A stretch of 64,000 bases of DNA from Dryas octopetala (taxonomy: Eukaryota > Streptophyta > Magnoliopsida > Rosales > Rosaceae). The stretch lies in NCBI GenBank assembly GCA_963921425.1, contig OY992837.1:19112630-19176629 (forward strand), in the 5' to 3' direction. The notes beneath the pieces were generated by a model. That model was not told where the DNA came from, did not search any database, and was given only the letters and a program-made list of their open reading frames with translations. Shown here piece after piece: positions 44,373 through 56,831 of this stretch. A program made the translations under genes and the position numbers. The first letter of the stretch is position 1, and each line of letters opens with the position of its first letter.

Positions 44373-46749
44373 CGCACCTTCCTCCCCTGCGCACACTAAC
44401 CCAGCCACCACCACTGGCCTTCACCGGCCATTCCCTCCGACCTCGACCTCCGACGCCGACCACCTCCCCTGCTCTCTCTCTCTCTCTCTCTCTTCCTCCC
44501 GCAGACTCTCTCTATCCTCTCCTCTCCTCTGCGTGGGCGGCCTCACCATTGGAGGCGCAAGGCCACCGGCATGACCCCCAGGAGTCGGCCATCTCCCCTC
44601 GGCTTTCCCCTCACCGGCCAGCCTCTCCTGTGCGCAGGGACAACTAGGGAAGCTCTGCCTTGCCGCCGGCCCCTTTTGTCGATTTCGACCATTTCCGGCC
44701 ACCATTGGCCGTTAATCTTGAGGGGTTTTACTCCTCTAGGTATCGGCTTTCATTCCCCCTTGGTTTAGTTGATCAATTTTGAGGATTTTTTAAAATTGAA
44801 ATTTGGGGATTTAGCACCCATTTCGGGTTCCTTTTGAAATTTCGAAAATTGATGATGTTGTATGTAATTTTGGACAATTTACACCCCTAGGAAATGATAT
44901 TTGATTATTAGAATTGGAAAATTGTAGAAATTTTGACAATAATTATTATGAAATTAAGGTTTATTTTTAGTTGGTTATTGAGTTTAGATGGGTTGAGGTT
45001 GCTGGGACGCGATAAAACCCCAAATTGGACAGTAATTTGGTTACTTTTTTGATACCAAAGGACTCCTAGACGAACCCCGGCTGAGGTATAGCGTGTATAT
45101 GGTTTAATTGAGTAAATTGAGCAAATTAAAAAGTTTGGGTGTTGCTGGATTTGGAGCCGGGAAGGTGCTAGAAGGCTTTTGAGTGTTGGGCTTTAAACAT
45201 AATTTTTATTTTAATCGTGAAAAAATATAGATTTAAGCGGAACATTTAGGTTCACACACGCACCTTATATTTTCGTTGAGCAGAGCCTAATTTCATATTT
45301 ATTTACGTATATTATAGGCAATATCAACGAGGCTCAAAACAATCCGACGAAGGATCGACGTTGATTTTGCACTGTGAGTTGGACTTTTATTTTGGAAATA
45401 TTTACTTGAATTTATTTTGGTTATTCTTGAGTTTTGATCAAGAAATAATAAATTGTGAGTGGATTGAATTTTGTTTTTCCGAAATGTTTTTGTATTTTAA
45501 TTCTTTTCTTGCTTTAAAAGAGTTTGTGAGTGGACTTTTGTTTTGAAAGTGTCTTATGATTTCACGATTTAATTAATTAAGAAGTATTTCAACAAGCTGT
45601 TATATGTGATTACATATTGAAGATATCTTTATTTAAAGTCGGGCTTTGATTGTTACTTAGTTCCTGAAAGGATTTCATATAATCTTGGAGGTTCATTTCT
45701 TTGAATACTTATATTTGGTTTGTGATGTCTTGATTTGAGGAATGACACTTTAGAGTTTGGATTATTAAGAAGAGCGTTGAGGGAAAGAAAAGGGTTATTC
45801 ATTTATCTCAAAGCTAATTGAGATTTAAAGAGTATTTTAAAACTATTGTGTAAATGCACGTATTAATCGGATGAGCTTGCCTATCTAAAATGCACGGGAT
45901 TGCGGCCAGGATACGAGCATGCTCGTGCGGAGTGACCTCTTCGTACGAGATTGTGGCCAGGGTTTGAGCCTGCCCGTGCGTGGGATTGTGCCCAAGACAT
46001 TGTCTACAGTACGGGTACAAGTATGGTGTAGTTTCATTATTCTTACAAGGAATTCTATTACAAAAGTTTAAAAGAGAAGTTCTTTTTATGCTTTATCTTG
46101 ATTCTTGGTCTTCTACTTTTACATGATACTTCGATTTAGAAAGTTCTCAAGAATGACTGCATATCGGTTTTATTCATGTATCTTAGGTTAAATGGTTTTA
46201 TGACGTTTTAGAAAAGATTTCAAAAATATTTTTAAAACTGGGAGATTTCAAAGAGCGATTGTAAGGTCTTAGAGATTATTATTTTATGACTTATAAAAGA
46301 ATAAATAAATTTTATGTTTCATTTTCTTAACTCGTCCACTCACTGAGTTTATCTCACGTTTTTCCCATATATTTTGTTTAAATTTTCCCCTCAAGTAGTA
46401 GCAGTGGTGGAGGTCGAGCCATATACGTCCACTTCCCCGGACATTGTAGGCGACATGTCCACTTTGTTATTTCTTTTAGCTTTAGTATGAACTTTTTGTA
46501 TTAGTAGCTCTGATAACCACATTTGGATCCTACGAATGAATTATTTTTATTTGTTGAGTTTGAGACTCCTTGTTGTTTGCGGTAAAGGTGGCTGTTGATT
46601 TTTAGAAGTCTTATTTACAGGTTTATAAATTTTTGGGTTAGTCCAATTTCAAGGGAGGTTCTATCGAATTTTCAGAAGGATTTTCCTTGATTTTGGATCC
46701 CACAGGACCTCTCCGAGTTTCAGGGTGGAATCCGGGGGCGGTTCTGTCA
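43795..46749 (+). repeat. 3' LTR of family-A element, 2955 bp
   Basis: It starts TGTAACAATCCGAACC and ends GGCGGTTCTGTCA. This uninterrupted copy serves as the family-A reference: conserved module 44177-44253; (CT)n 44330-44369; GC-rich frame to about 44735; donor-like 'ctaggtatcgg' near 44738; acceptor-like 'attataggc' near 45318; island with 'actgtgagttgg' near 45370; hairpin repeats 45860-46020; pyrimidine-rich stretch before 'aagtagtagcagtggtgg' near 46393; end block. Confidence 0.9.
44330..44369 (+). repeat. (CT)n microsatellite
   Basis: A pure CT tract in the leader-like part of the family-A 3' LTR; a second shorter tract lies at about 44473-44492. Confidence 0.95.
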
Positions 46750-46754
46750 GTCAC

Positions 46755-46912
46755 GGCGAAAGTCGTCTGAGTCCTATGGGATAAAGGTACAAAGTGAGTA
46801 CTTTTTCCTAGGTAGTAATAACAAAACTACGACAGAAGGAAACAATACAACTTACAGATGAATCACTGAAAGTGATTGTCTAAGCCGTAGTTGTAACAGA
46901 CGAGGCAGCTCC
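46755..46912 (-). other. Tat-element 3' region, continued
   Basis: 158 bp between two later insertions. By position it continues the antisense accessory region of the Tat fossil at 22829-23777. No domain is recognised. Confidence 0.45.
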
Positions 46913-46917
46913 AGGCG

Positions 46918-48576
46918 TGTTAGTTTCTAGGATTTGTTAATGTTGGCTATTTTCCTTGTCAAAACAATTGTATTAATTTGTATTTATTCACTCACAAGCT
47001 CTAGGCTAGATTTAGGACAAGGTCTGCTGCTTTGAAGAAGTCAAGAATGAACAAGTCACAAGGTATACTGCACTTCATTCATTTCATGAAATTAACAGAT
47101 TTTTGTCTATTTGACTAGTCATTCACTGATCATAATGAACACTGTTTTTCACGTACAGTGACTGTTACTTAAATTACAGTTGCTACAGTGGGTCATTTCG
47201 GGTTTTGCTTTTTAAGCCCAATTCTTTGAAAGCCCATATTCTATTTAGTATTAGACATGCATGTGCATTGCACAAGACTTGTTTTCTCCACTGTAGCATT
47301 CAGATCTGATTTCCTCTTTCCCATTCACACACACACATTCACGCACACACACTATTCATCATCTTCTACATTCTGATTTTTAAATGCAAAATTCCTTTTG
47401 ACAGCTGATTTTTTCTATCCTTAGTAAATACTAGGATACCCCTCTAGGACAAAGGGAATATGCCCTTAATCCATCTCTTGTGGACAGCCATTGATTGGCT
47501 TCCACGTGGCATGGGCGAACATGCCTCTTGCGTGGGTGTGTACGGGGATAAGTGGGCTGGCTGTCCAGATCTGTAGTGCGCGTTGATGAGCAATTTTAGA
47601 GCGTGATTTCTTGGGTTTTCACTGCTGGGTATTTTCCATGTGAGGTGCTCATCTTTATAATTTTCAGAAAAATGATTTTTAATTCTTGAAAAATCACATA
47701 GAGATTTTCTGAAATTGTTTATGTTAAATCTGAAATTTTATATGGGTTTGAGTGCTTAAATGTCTTCACATATTCTTCAAACACATTCATTTTAGATTTA
47801 ACTTGAAGGATTCAATATTGATCTTTTCATGCCGATAGCTTGAGAAGATTGATCTTTGTTTGTGAATCCTACATTTGCATATCATGTTCATGCATTGATG
47901 AAACCACTTAGCTTGGTGCGGATTGGTGCCATGGGTTGATGAGCTTGGAGTGGAGCTGCCTTCTTCATGAATGACCATCTGCCTTGCGTATGGAAGTTGT
48001 ACAAAAGGGGTAAGATAGCTGCCACTTAGTCTAGGACTTAGTGATTGAGCTTGTGTGTTGAGTGCCCTCTTTTGTATTGAATTTCTGATTTAGTGGATTG
48101 CCTGGTCAGCTGGATAGACCCCCAGTTTTTACCCTTTGTGGTTTTTCTGGGTGAACATGTTGTGTGCATCTGTCTTCACTGTTGTGTTGTTATGATTACT
48201 GACTCACTCATCTTTTAAACACAAATCTGTACTGGAGCTATTTGCCTGAAATTGATATATGCCTTATATAACTGTTTAGATAATCACACACCACTGTAGT
48301 TGTGGATAACACTGGGATGCCTATTGTGATGGGTCCTCTGAGTGTATAGGATGTCACTTGATCCTTGGTGTGTCTGATTTGTGTTGTTTACTTAAGTGAA
48401 CTTTTGGTTTTTTAGAAGTCAATGTGGAGTTTCACATTTTTGTTACTGGGCCGTCTGAGTTGTGTTTGGTTGACTAGTTCATGAGTAATCACATAAACTA
48501 AAATTTGGGGTCCGATCACTGAAAGTGAAATTAATCAAGTTAATTGAGTGAATAGATCACCTAAATTGAACTTTCA
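46918..48576 (+). repeat. Copia 5' LTR, 1659 bp
   Basis: TGTTAGTTTCTAGG to GAACTTTCA. It contains a CA-rich tract at 47332-47351 and a G-box core 'cacgtg' at about 47503. It is apparently identical to 55168-56826; the shared 63-codon minus-strand frame in both copies is not a gene. Confidence 0.95.
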
Positions 48577-48578
48577 AT

Positions 48579-48590
48579 TGGTATCAGAGC
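48579..48590 (+). other. Primer-binding site, initiator tRNA-Met
   Basis: TGGTATCAGAGC, two bases after the 5' LTR, is the usual primer site of plant copia elements. Confidence 0.95.
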
Positions 48591-48650
48591 GCTACTCTAA
48601 AAGCAAATAGAGAGATCCTAGGGTGTTGTTTGTTTTCTAGGTGTGTCTAG

Positions 48651-51600
48651 ATGGAAAGAGATCGCGTTGCAGGATCTTGCAACTCTCCTCCATTTTTTGA
48701 TGGCAGCAACTACGCTGCTTGGAGAGAAAAATTTGAAATTTTTCTTGATGCCTATGATGAGTTGGCATATGAGTATCTCAATGTTGAGTGGATTCCTCCC
48801 ACACGGATTGTTGATGGGATTGAAACTCCTAAGCCTAGGTCCGAATGGTCTTTTGCCGAAGTCACGGCATCTAGCTCCAACAAGAAGGCTAGAAATGCTA
48901 TTGTCACTGCACTATCTTCCTCACAATTTGCACACATACAACATTGTGTCACGGCTAGGCAAGCTTGGAACAAACTTAGGGTTGTTCATGAGGGGGACAA
49001 ACAAGTTAGGTCACTTAAGCTTCAAATGGTACATGCCAAATTTGAAGAAATTAGGATGAAAGAGTCCGAGTCATTTTCCGAGTTCTATGAAAGGTTGGAA
49101 GCCCTCACAAATGAAGCCATGTCCCTAGGTAAACCTTATGAGGAGTCTAACATTGTCCAAAAGGTTCTTAGATCTCTACCTAAGAGATTTCAATCTAAGA
49201 AGCATGCAATACAAGAAGTCCAAAATTTGGATGAACTCAAAATTGGTAAATTGGTAGGAAAGCTTAAAACCTTTGAGATGGAACTTGAAATGGATGAAAG
49301 GGATAGCAAGAAGTCAAAAGATATTGCTTTGCAAAGTGTCAAAGAGATGAGTGAAAACTTGAGTGAAAAATCATCCATGTCCGATGATGAGGTTGCCCTT
49401 TTTGTCAAAAGATTTAGACGAATTCTTAGAAATAAAGGGAGAGAAGCTAGAACTAGTGGTAACAACTTTAAGGAGTTCAAATTCAAACCTCAAGGAGAGA
49501 ATTCATTTGAGAGAAAACAAGAGAGGAAGCCTAATTTTAAAGAGGGAAGAACAACCAAGAGAGATGTGAAATGTTACACTTGTGGTGGAATAGGTCACAT
49601 AGCAATTGAATGTGCAAACAATAGAAAGAATCATTCTTCAAGTAAGAATAAAGCCATGAAAATCACTTGGAGTGATAGTGAGAGTGATGACTCAAATGAT
49701 TGTGAGTCTTCTTCCGATGTTGAGGGTGATGAAGTTGCATTTGTTGCATCAATCAAGGAGATTGATCAAGTAGATGGTGAGTCGGACTCAGAATCTGTTC
49801 CTGATGATGAGTCTTACACTGCACTTTGTGATAAGTATGACTTACTTTTCACCGAAACTCTTAGCATAAAGGAAGAAAATCAGAAACTAAAGAATGCTAA
49901 ATTGAAATTGTGTGAGAAGATTGAGTCATTAGAGAGTGAATTAGAAAGTGTGGCTATCTTGAAACAAAATTTTGAGAGTCAAGTCAAAGTGCTCAAGGAG
50001 AGCAACATCTACTTTAAATCTTTGAATGAAAAGCTTGAAAAAGAAGTTCATGAAGCAAATGAGAGCATTGTTGAGCTCACCATTGGGGCTGAAAAGGTTG
50101 ATAGGATGCTTAGGATTGGAAAGCATCATGGTGACAAAACCGGTTTGGGTTTTAGTGAAAATAGTCCTAGTGTATCCAACACAAAGACTATTTTTGTCAA
50201 GTCAAAATCTGATCATAGTGTCAAAAAGGGTCTAGGTTTCATTGACATTGGTCAAAATGCATCTCATTCTAAGTCAAGTCAAGCTACATCAAGTGTCACA
50301 CAAATTGATTGTTCTACTTCACTTAGAAAAACAAAGTTTGTCCCGGTTTGTCATCATTGTCATGTCAAGGGTCACATTAGACCAAATTGCAACAAACTTA
50401 GAGGAAAGAAATCAAGTGAACCAAAAAGAAATGTTTCTCTACAAGAGCAAGTGAACAATCTACTCAAAGAGGTAACCAAAATTGCCTTACTTGTCACCCC
50501 AGTTCCCAAAAATAAGCCAAGTCCACATCAAAGATGGGTTGTGAAGAGCTCCACTAAATGTCTAGTAACCTTGAATGCTTTTTCAGCCACTAAGAGGAAC
50601 ATTTGGTACCTAGATAGTGGGTGTTCCAAACATATGACGGGAGATAAGGAGGTCTTTACCTCTCTTGCTCCTTATGATGGTGGTAGTGTGACTTTTGGAG
50701 GAGGAGAGAAGTCCTATGTGAGTGGAAAGGGGGTTGTACACATACCCGGTATACCCGAATTGAAAAATGTAAGATTTGTTGATGGGCTAAATTCTAATTT
50801 ACTTAGCATTAGCCAACTTTGTGATGAATGGGGTGGTGAAGTGTGTATGTCTAAAAGTGGATGTAGAATTGTTGACTCCCAAGGAAGGGAGATCTTGAAT
50901 GCCCCTAGGTCTAGGGATGATTGCTATGTGTTTGATGGCAATGTTGGAAAAATTGAGAATACTTGCAATAGAGCTATTGATGACACTAGCTCTCTTTGGC
51001 ATCAAAGACTTGGTCACATTAATGTTCATGACCTTTACAAGTTGTCTAAGGATGAGATTGTTAGAGGTCTTCCAAAGATAGGAAAGCCCGAAACTTTTGT
51101 TTGTGGTCCATGTCAAATGGGGAAGCAAACCAAAGAACCACACAAAAGAGTCAAAGACATAGGCACCTCTAGGACACTTGAACTAATTCACTTGGATTTA
51201 ATTGGTCCGGTCCAAACCTTGTCAATAGGTGGAAAGAAATACATTCTAGTCATGGTAGATGATTTTTCTAGGTACACTTGGGTGTCATTTCTTAAGGACA
51301 AGTCGGAGACATTTCATCATTTTGTCAAGATTGTGAAACTGCAGAAAAGTGAAGGTATGTCGAGTCTGTCAACCCTGTCCAGAATCAGATCAGACCATGG
51401 TACTGAGTTTGAAAACTCTCAATTCGATGAGTTTTGTTGTCAAATGGGTATTAAACATGAATTCTCAGCTCCAATAACACCCCAACAAAATGGAATTGTT
51501 GAGAGAAAGAATAGGGTTTTGATTGAGATGGCTAGAGTGATGTTGAATAGCAAAAATCTTGCTAAACATTTCTGGGCTGAGGCGGTAAACACGGCATGTT

Positions 51601-53711
51601 ACATCATAAATAGAGTCTATCTTAGGCCGGGAACCAAAAAGACTCCCTATGAATTGTGGAAGGGTAGGAAACCCAAGGTTACACACTTTAGAGTGTTTGG
51701 GAGTGCATGTTACATCCTTAGGGATAGAGAACATTTGGGAAAATTTGATTCCAAGAGTGATGAGGGTCTGTTTTTAGGCTATTCTTCCAACAGTAGAGCA
51801 TTTAGAGTCTTCAATTTGCGAACAAATTCTATGTTGGAATCCATAAATGTGAAAATAGATGATCATGATGCATCTATTGAAATGGCTGCAGATAAGGATG
51901 GATTGTTCCCACAATCTGATCCTAAAGAGGTTAGTTTGGTTAAAGAAGAGTCCAAGTCAGACAGTGATGAACCTACTGATGACTCAAAAATTGTTGAGTT
52001 TGACAAGTCAGAGAGCGAACAAAATGACAAAACTCTGAGTGACAGATCTGAAAAACCAAGATGGGTGAGGTGTAACCATGGTGAAGATGTAATTCTAGGT
52101 TCTTTAGACAAGCCAGTTAGGACTAGAAAACAAATGGCCAATGAACTTGCTCATGTGTGCTATGTTTCCATTGTTGAACCTAAAAATGTCAAAGAAGCAC
52201 TTAATCATGAGGAATGGGTGAGTGCAATGCATGAGGAATTGAACCAATTTGAGAGAAACCAAGTGTGGACTCTTGTAGAGAGACCAACCAACACAAATGT
52301 CATTGGAACCAAATGGATATTCAAAAATAAATCCGATGAATTTGGGAATGTAGTTAGAAACAAGGCAAGGCTTGTTGCTCAAGGGTACTCTCAACTAGAG
52401 GGTATTGATTTTGATGAGACTTTTGCACCCGTTGCTAGACTCAAGGCTTGTTGCACCGTTAGGTTGCTTTGTGCCATTGCATGTCATCTTAGGTTCAAAT
52501 TGTATCAAATGGATGTCAAAACAGCGTTTTTAAATGGTTACTTGAATGAGGAAGTTTTTGTAGAACAACCAAAAGGTTTTGAGGATCCTCACATGAGAGA
52601 TGGTGTCTATAAATTGAGGAAAGCCTTGTATGGGCTGAAGCAAGCTCCAAGAGCTTGGTATGAGAGACTCTCTCATCACTTGTTGTCCAATGGGTATCAA
52701 AGAGGGTCGGTTGACAAGACCCTATTTGTAAAAAGGTTGAAAAATGATGTCTTGATTGCTCAAGTTTATGTGGATGATATTGTCTTTGGTTCAACTTCAG
52801 ATTTTCATGTTAAGAGATTCATTGATGTAATGTCTAGTGAATTTGAAATGAGTCTAGTTGGTGAAATGAATTTCTTTTTAGGGCTTCAAGTCAAGCAAGT
52901 AGATAGTGGGATATTTATCTCCCAATCTAAGTATGCTAGAAACTTGGTCAAAAAGTTTGGGCTTGAGTCTTCCAAAGTGGCTACTACTCCAATGAGTAAA
53001 AGTTCCAAACTTCATAGGGATCCAAGTGGTAAGCAAGTGGACCAAACCTTGTATAGAAGCATGATAGGAAGTCTCCTCTACCTCACAGCTAGTAGACCGG
53101 ACATATCATTTGCGGTAGGAGTATGTGCTAGGTTTCAAAGTGATCCCAAAGAATCCCATTTGTTTGCAACAAAAAGAATCATCAAATATGTAAGTGGGAC
53201 TCTTGACTATGGGTTGTGGTATACCCATGATACCAACACTAAATTGGTTGGATTTAGTGACTCCGATTGGGCTGGGTGTAGTGATGATTTGAAAAGCACC
53301 TCGGGTGGTGCTTTCTATGTTGGGAATAACTTAGTGTCTTGGCATAGCAAGAAGCAGAATTCTGTCTCTTTGTCGACTGCTGAAGCTGAATACATAGCAG
53401 CAGGGAGTTGTTGTACACAACTCATTTGGATGAGGCAAATGTTAGCCGATTATGGAATTGATGAGAAAACTTTTCTCATCTATTGTGATAACATGAGTGC
53501 TATAGATATCTCCAAGAACCCGGTGCAACATACAAGAACCAAGCATATTGACATAAGACATCATTTCATTCGAGATCTTGTGGAGAGTGGAACTCTTACT
53601 TTGACTTTTGTTCCTTCCGAACAACAACTTGCGGACATCTTTACAAAAGCTCTAGAGAATCCAAAGCACATTAGTCTTCGGAAGTCAATTGGCATTTGTA
53701 CACATGCATGA
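48651..53711 (+). CDS. Sirevirus-like copia gag-pol polyprotein (1686 aa)
   Basis: One frame from the first Met after the primer site. Domains in order: gag with '[20 protein letters not shown]' near residue 13; CCHC knuckle '[14 protein letters not shown]' (about 307-320); a Glu/Lys-rich, probably coiled-coil stretch (about 395-480); a second knuckle-like '[14 protein letters not shown]' (about 566-579); protease '[14 protein letters not shown]' (about 651); integrase zinc region '[10 protein letters not shown]' (about 781) and core 'HLDLIGPV', 'SDHGTEF', 'NGIVERKN' (about 848-950); reverse transcriptase '[17 protein letters not shown]' (about 1285) and catalytic 'YVDDIVFGS' (about 1373); RNase H '[10 protein letters not shown]' (about 1534) and '[16 protein letters not shown]' near the end. 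The integrase-before-RT order is that of Ty1/copia. It supplies particle protein, protease and copying enzymes. The frame looks whole; expression is not shown. Confidence 0.95.
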   Translation: MERDRVAGSCNSPPFFDGSNYAAWREKFEIFLDAYDELAYEYLNVEWIPPTRIVDGIETPKPRSEWSFAEVTASSSNKKARNAIVTALSSSQFAHIQHCVTARQAWNKLRVVHEGDKQVRSLKLQMVHAKFEEIRMKESESFSEFYERLEALTNEAMSLGKPYEESNIVQKVLRSLPKRFQSKKHAIQEVQNLDELKIGKLVGKLKTFEMELEMDERDSKKSKDIALQSVKEMSENLSEKSSMSDDEVALFVKRFRRILRNKGREARTSGNNFKEFKFKPQGENSFERKQERKPNFKEGRTTKRDVKCYTCGGIGHIAIECANNRKNHSSSKNKAMKITWSDSESDDSNDCESSSDVEGDEVAFVASIKEIDQVDGESDSESVPDDESYTALCDKYDLLFTETLSIKEENQKLKNAKLKLCEKIESLESELESVAILKQNFESQVKVLKESNIYFKSLNEKLEKEVHEANESIVELTIGAEKVDRMLRIGKHHGDKTGLGFSENSPSVSNTKTIFVKSKSDHSVKKGLGFIDIGQNASHSKSSQATSSVTQIDCSTSLRKTKFVPVCHHCHVKGHIRPNCNKLRGKKSSEPKRNVSLQEQVNNLLKEVTKIALLVTPVPKNKPSPHQRWVVKSSTKCLVTLNAFSATKRNIWYLDSGCSKHMTGDKEVFTSLAPYDGGSVTFGGGEKSYVSGKGVVHIPGIPELKNVRFVDGLNSNLLSISQLCDEWGGEVCMSKSGCRIVDSQGREILNAPRSRDDCYVFDGNVGKIENTCNRAIDDTSSLWHQRLGHINVHDLYKLSKDEIVRGLPKIGKPETFVCGPCQMGKQTKEPHKRVKDIGTSRTLELIHLDLIGPVQTLSIGGKKYILVMVDDFSRYTWVSFLKDKSETFHHFVKIVKLQKSEGMSSLSTLSRIRSDHGTEFENSQFDEFCCQMGIKHEFSAPITPQQNGIVERKNRVLIEMARVMLNSKNLAKHFWAEAVNTACYIINRVYLRPGTKKTPYELWKGRKPKVTHFRVFGSACYILRDREHLGKFDSKSDEGLFLGYSSNSRAFRVFNLRTNSMLESINVKIDDHDASIEMAADKDGLFPQSDPKEVSLVKEESKSDSDEPTDDSKIVEFDKSESEQNDKTLSDRSEKPRWVRCNHGEDVILGSLDKPVRTRKQMANELAHVCYVSIVEPKNVKEALNHEEWVSAMHEELNQFERNQVWTLVERPTNTNVIGTKWIFKNKSDEFGNVVRNKARLVAQGYSQLEGIDFDETFAPVARLKACCTVRLLCAIACHLRFKLYQMDVKTAFLNGYLNEEVFVEQPKGFEDPHMRDGVYKLRKALYGLKQAPRAWYERLSHHLLSNGYQRGSVDKTLFVKRLKNDVLIAQVYVDDIVFGSTSDFHVKRFIDVMSSEFEMSLVGEMNFFLGLQVKQVDSGIFISQSKYARNLVKKFGLESSKVATTPMSKSSKLHRDPSGKQVDQTLYRSMIGSLLYLTASRPDISFAVGVCARFQSDPKESHLFATKRIIKYVSGTLDYGLWYTHDTNTKLVGFSDSDWAGCSDDLKSTSGGAFYVGNNLVSWHSKKQNSVSLSTAEAEYIAAGSCCTQLIWMRQMLADYGIDEKTFLIYCDNMSAIDISKNPVQHTRTKHIDIRHHFIRDLVESGTLTLTFVPSEQQLADIFTKALENPKHISLRKSIGICTHA

Positions 53712-55155
53712 GTCTTTGTAGTTAAATGTGCTTCATTGTTTAAGTTTCTTTTATTTGGTTAAGTAGTTTTCTTTTAAAGAAAATAACCACCTTGAAAGGT
53801 CTTAACATTATGTGTCACACTCTCTTTGATATTCAAAAAGGTTCTTGCATAACATGAGTCATGTCAATAAGCATAATCCCTCATTCTTGTCAAATGTTAG
53901 CCTTGAGATTTTTTTTTACACTTTGTCATAATCAATCAAACTTGTTAAATGATTTTCAATGACAATTTGTTTGAGGATGCAATTTAGCCCTTCAATATAA
54001 TCCCTCATTTGTGACACATCTTTAGCTAAAATTTTCCTCATTTGAACAAATGTGCACCATACAAAAAAAAAAAAAAAAAAAAAAAAGGGAAGGAAGTGTG
54101 ACCAAAGAAGTCACGGCCCTAGGGAGACACAAGGTGTTTTGATGGTGTTCTAGGGTAAAGAGTCGCAAAATTGGACCAATTCATTGCACTTAACTTGGGA
54201 TGTGCCTAAACAAAACAAATGAAAATAATTTTCTCAAAGCCATTGTCATGAGTTGAAAAACTTTGCTTTCAAGATTTGTTACCAAATTAGAAATTCTCTT
54301 GAGTGGTTAAATTCTAATCTTTTGTTGTGGATGAAACTTATTTAACCTCTTTGGTTGTCTTTGACATTGTTTTTCCATCTTGAACAAGTCTTGAATGCTA
54401 GCATTGACCTCCCTATATCCCAAATATGCTTATTTTCTTGCACAAAATTTGCAATCTTCATTTTCCATATCTATTAGAGTGTTGACATTGGTGGTTAATT
54501 CTTCTCAAGTGTGTTTGTTGGTTTGTCAAATTTGTTTTGTCAAAAATAAATTCCCTGAAGCACATCTAACTCATAGATTTTCTTTTGTGTGTCATTGCTT
54601 CCAATTCTCTAAGGATTCCTCTATCTTTTTTGTTTTATATTCCAGTACGCAGTTTGTTCATTTTGACTAGTCTAACAATCGTCAAACCCAGAGTCATTTT
54701 CACAGGACCATTCTGCACCTTGGATTACTGTTCATTAAAGGGCATTTTAGACTTTTCTGCATACCTAGGTTCTTCTCTGGCTGTCCCTCATATTACATGT
54801 CTATATTCTGCAAGCCCGGTATCGAGATGTTGCATTTAGGGGGAGTTAGAATTTAGGGGGAGTTAGACTTGTATGAAATGTTTCTCTTTCGGCATGTATT
54901 TTTCTTGCATTTCTCTCCATTTGTCTGTGTTTCTGAACTGGATTTTCATTTATGACTGACCTTTTGTCTTTCCATGACAAAAAGGGGGAGAATGTATTGG
55001 TTGATGTACATTGGTTGCTTGCTGCGTTTAAACTGCATACTATCATACTTTGTGTTGTGCAAGTGTTTCTTCTTGCAGGTACATTATAACAAGTGTTGGG
55101 CTGTGTGTTGAGAGTCTTGTGAGGTGATTGGGTTATTGTTTTGTCAAGGAAAGCC
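53712..55155 (+). other. Copia region between pol and 3' LTR
   Basis: 1.4 kb with no clear gene; the longest plus-strand frame (54395-54670, 91 codons) is Phe/Ser-rich and not env-like. An A24 run is at 54063-54086. Polypurine runs 'ttagggggagt' (54837-54847), 'ttagggggagtt' (54853-54864) and 'aaaaagggggaga' (54979-54991) precede the true tract at 55156. Confidence 0.75.
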
Positions 55156-55166
55156 AAAGGGGGAGA
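55156..55166 (+). other. Copia polypurine tract
   Basis: AAAGGGGGAGA directly before the 3' LTR; similar tracts lie further upstream, a known Sirevirus habit. Confidence 0.9.
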
Positions 55167-55167
55167 T

Positions 55168-56826
55168 TGTTAGTTTCTAGGATTTGTTAATGTTGGCTAT
55201 TTTCCTTGTCAAAACAATTGTATTAATTTGTATTTATTCACTCACAAGCTCTAGGCTAGATTTAGGACAAGGTCTGCTGCTTTGAAGAAGTCAAGAATGA
55301 ACAAGTCACAAGGTATACTGCACTTCATTCATTTCATGAAATTAACAGATTTTTGTCTATTTGACTAGTCATTCACTGATCATAATGAACACTGTTTTTC
55401 ACGTACAGTGACTGTTACTTAAATTACAGTTGCTACAGTGGGTCATTTCGGGTTTTGCTTTTTAAGCCCAATTCTTTGAAAGCCCATATTCTATTTAGTA
55501 TTAGACATGCATGTGCATTGCACAAGACTTGTTTTCTCCACTGTAGCATTCAGATCTGATTTCCTCTTTCCCATTCACACACACACATTCACGCACACAC
55601 ACTATTCATCATCTTCTACATTCTGATTTTTAAATGCAAAATTCCTTTTGACAGCTGATTTTTTCTATCCTTAGTAAATACTAGGATACCCCTCTAGGAC
55701 AAAGGGAATATGCCCTTAATCCATCTCTTGTGGACAGCCATTGATTGGCTTCCACGTGGCATGGGCGAACATGCCTCTTGCGTGGGTGTGTACGGGGATA
55801 AGTGGGCTGGCTGTCCAGATCTGTAGTGCGCGTTGATGAGCAATTTTAGAGCGTGATTTCTTGGGTTTTCACTGCTGGGTATTTTCCATGTGAGGTGCTC
55901 ATCTTTATAATTTTCAGAAAAATGATTTTTAATTCTTGAAAAATCACATAGAGATTTTCTGAAATTGTTTATGTTAAATCTGAAATTTTATATGGGTTTG
56001 AGTGCTTAAATGTCTTCACATATTCTTCAAACACATTCATTTTAGATTTAACTTGAAGGATTCAATATTGATCTTTTCATGCCGATAGCTTGAGAAGATT
56101 GATCTTTGTTTGTGAATCCTACATTTGCATATCATGTTCATGCATTGATGAAACCACTTAGCTTGGTGCGGATTGGTGCCATGGGTTGATGAGCTTGGAG
56201 TGGAGCTGCCTTCTTCATGAATGACCATCTGCCTTGCGTATGGAAGTTGTACAAAAGGGGTAAGATAGCTGCCACTTAGTCTAGGACTTAGTGATTGAGC
56301 TTGTGTGTTGAGTGCCCTCTTTTGTATTGAATTTCTGATTTAGTGGATTGCCTGGTCAGCTGGATAGACCCCCAGTTTTTACCCTTTGTGGTTTTTCTGG
56401 GTGAACATGTTGTGTGCATCTGTCTTCACTGTTGTGTTGTTATGATTACTGACTCACTCATCTTTTAAACACAAATCTGTACTGGAGCTATTTGCCTGAA
56501 ATTGATATATGCCTTATATAACTGTTTAGATAATCACACACCACTGTAGTTGTGGATAACACTGGGATGCCTATTGTGATGGGTCCTCTGAGTGTATAGG
56601 ATGTCACTTGATCCTTGGTGTGTCTGATTTGTGTTGTTTACTTAAGTGAACTTTTGGTTTTTTAGAAGTCAATGTGGAGTTTCACATTTTTGTTACTGGG
56701 CCGTCTGAGTTGTGTTTGGTTGACTAGTTCATGAGTAATCACATAAACTAAAATTTGGGGTCCGATCACTGAAAGTGAAATTAATCAAGTTAATTGAGTG
56801 AATAGATCACCTAAATTGAACTTTCA
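55168..56826 (+). repeat. Copia 3' LTR, 1659 bp
   Basis: It is the same length as the 5' LTR, and no difference was found when comparing the two block by block, implying a very recent insertion or recent gene conversion. Confidence 0.95.
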
Positions 56827-56831
56827 AGGCG

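Larger units (their letters stand above)
23783..46749 (+). mobile_element. Family-A LTR element (Tekay/Del-like, no pol), host of nested insertions, TSD gtcac
   Basis: Target duplications gtcac lie at 23778-23782 and 46750-46754. Parts in order: short 5' LTR (23783-24769); primer site for initiator tRNA-Met (24773-24784); interior in three pieces (24785-25372, 40042-40953 and 43638-43794); polypurine tract; 3' LTR (43795-46749). The interior totals about 1.7 kb and contains no recognisable protease, RT or integrase. A start resembling Tekay gag ('MPSRRGRP') appears at about 24866. The Athila element and a family-B LTR are inserted in the interior. It is either a non-autonomous derivative or a copy that lost its genes; the LTRs are unequal, and it is broken. 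The pre-LTR text 'tttcgaggacgaaatttt' is characteristic of Tekay/Del elements. Confidence 0.88.
46918..56826 (+). mobile_element. Ty1/copia LTR retrotransposon, Sirevirus-like, TSD aggcg
   Basis: Target duplications aggcg lie at 46913-46917 and 56827-56831. Two 1659-bp LTRs (46918-48576 and 55168-56826) show no difference that I could see, an initiator-Met primer site follows the first, and there is one gag-pol frame (48651-53711). A 1.4-kb non-coding region then ends in several polypurine runs before the 3' LTR. Repeated polypurine tracts ahead of the 3' LTR, long LTRs and a second zinc knuckle fit the Sirevirus (SIRE/Maximus) group. It looks whole and very young. It sits in the 3' part of the Tat fossil. 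Confidence 0.95.

Noticed and set aside
47787-47978. 63-codon minus-strand frame duplicated at 56037-56228
   Set aside because: It is duplicated only because it lies in the two copia LTRs; no start context or domain supports a gene.
53448-53627. Minus-strand frames inside the copia and Athila polyproteins
   Set aside because: These are shadows of the real coding frame on the opposite strand, with no domains of their own.
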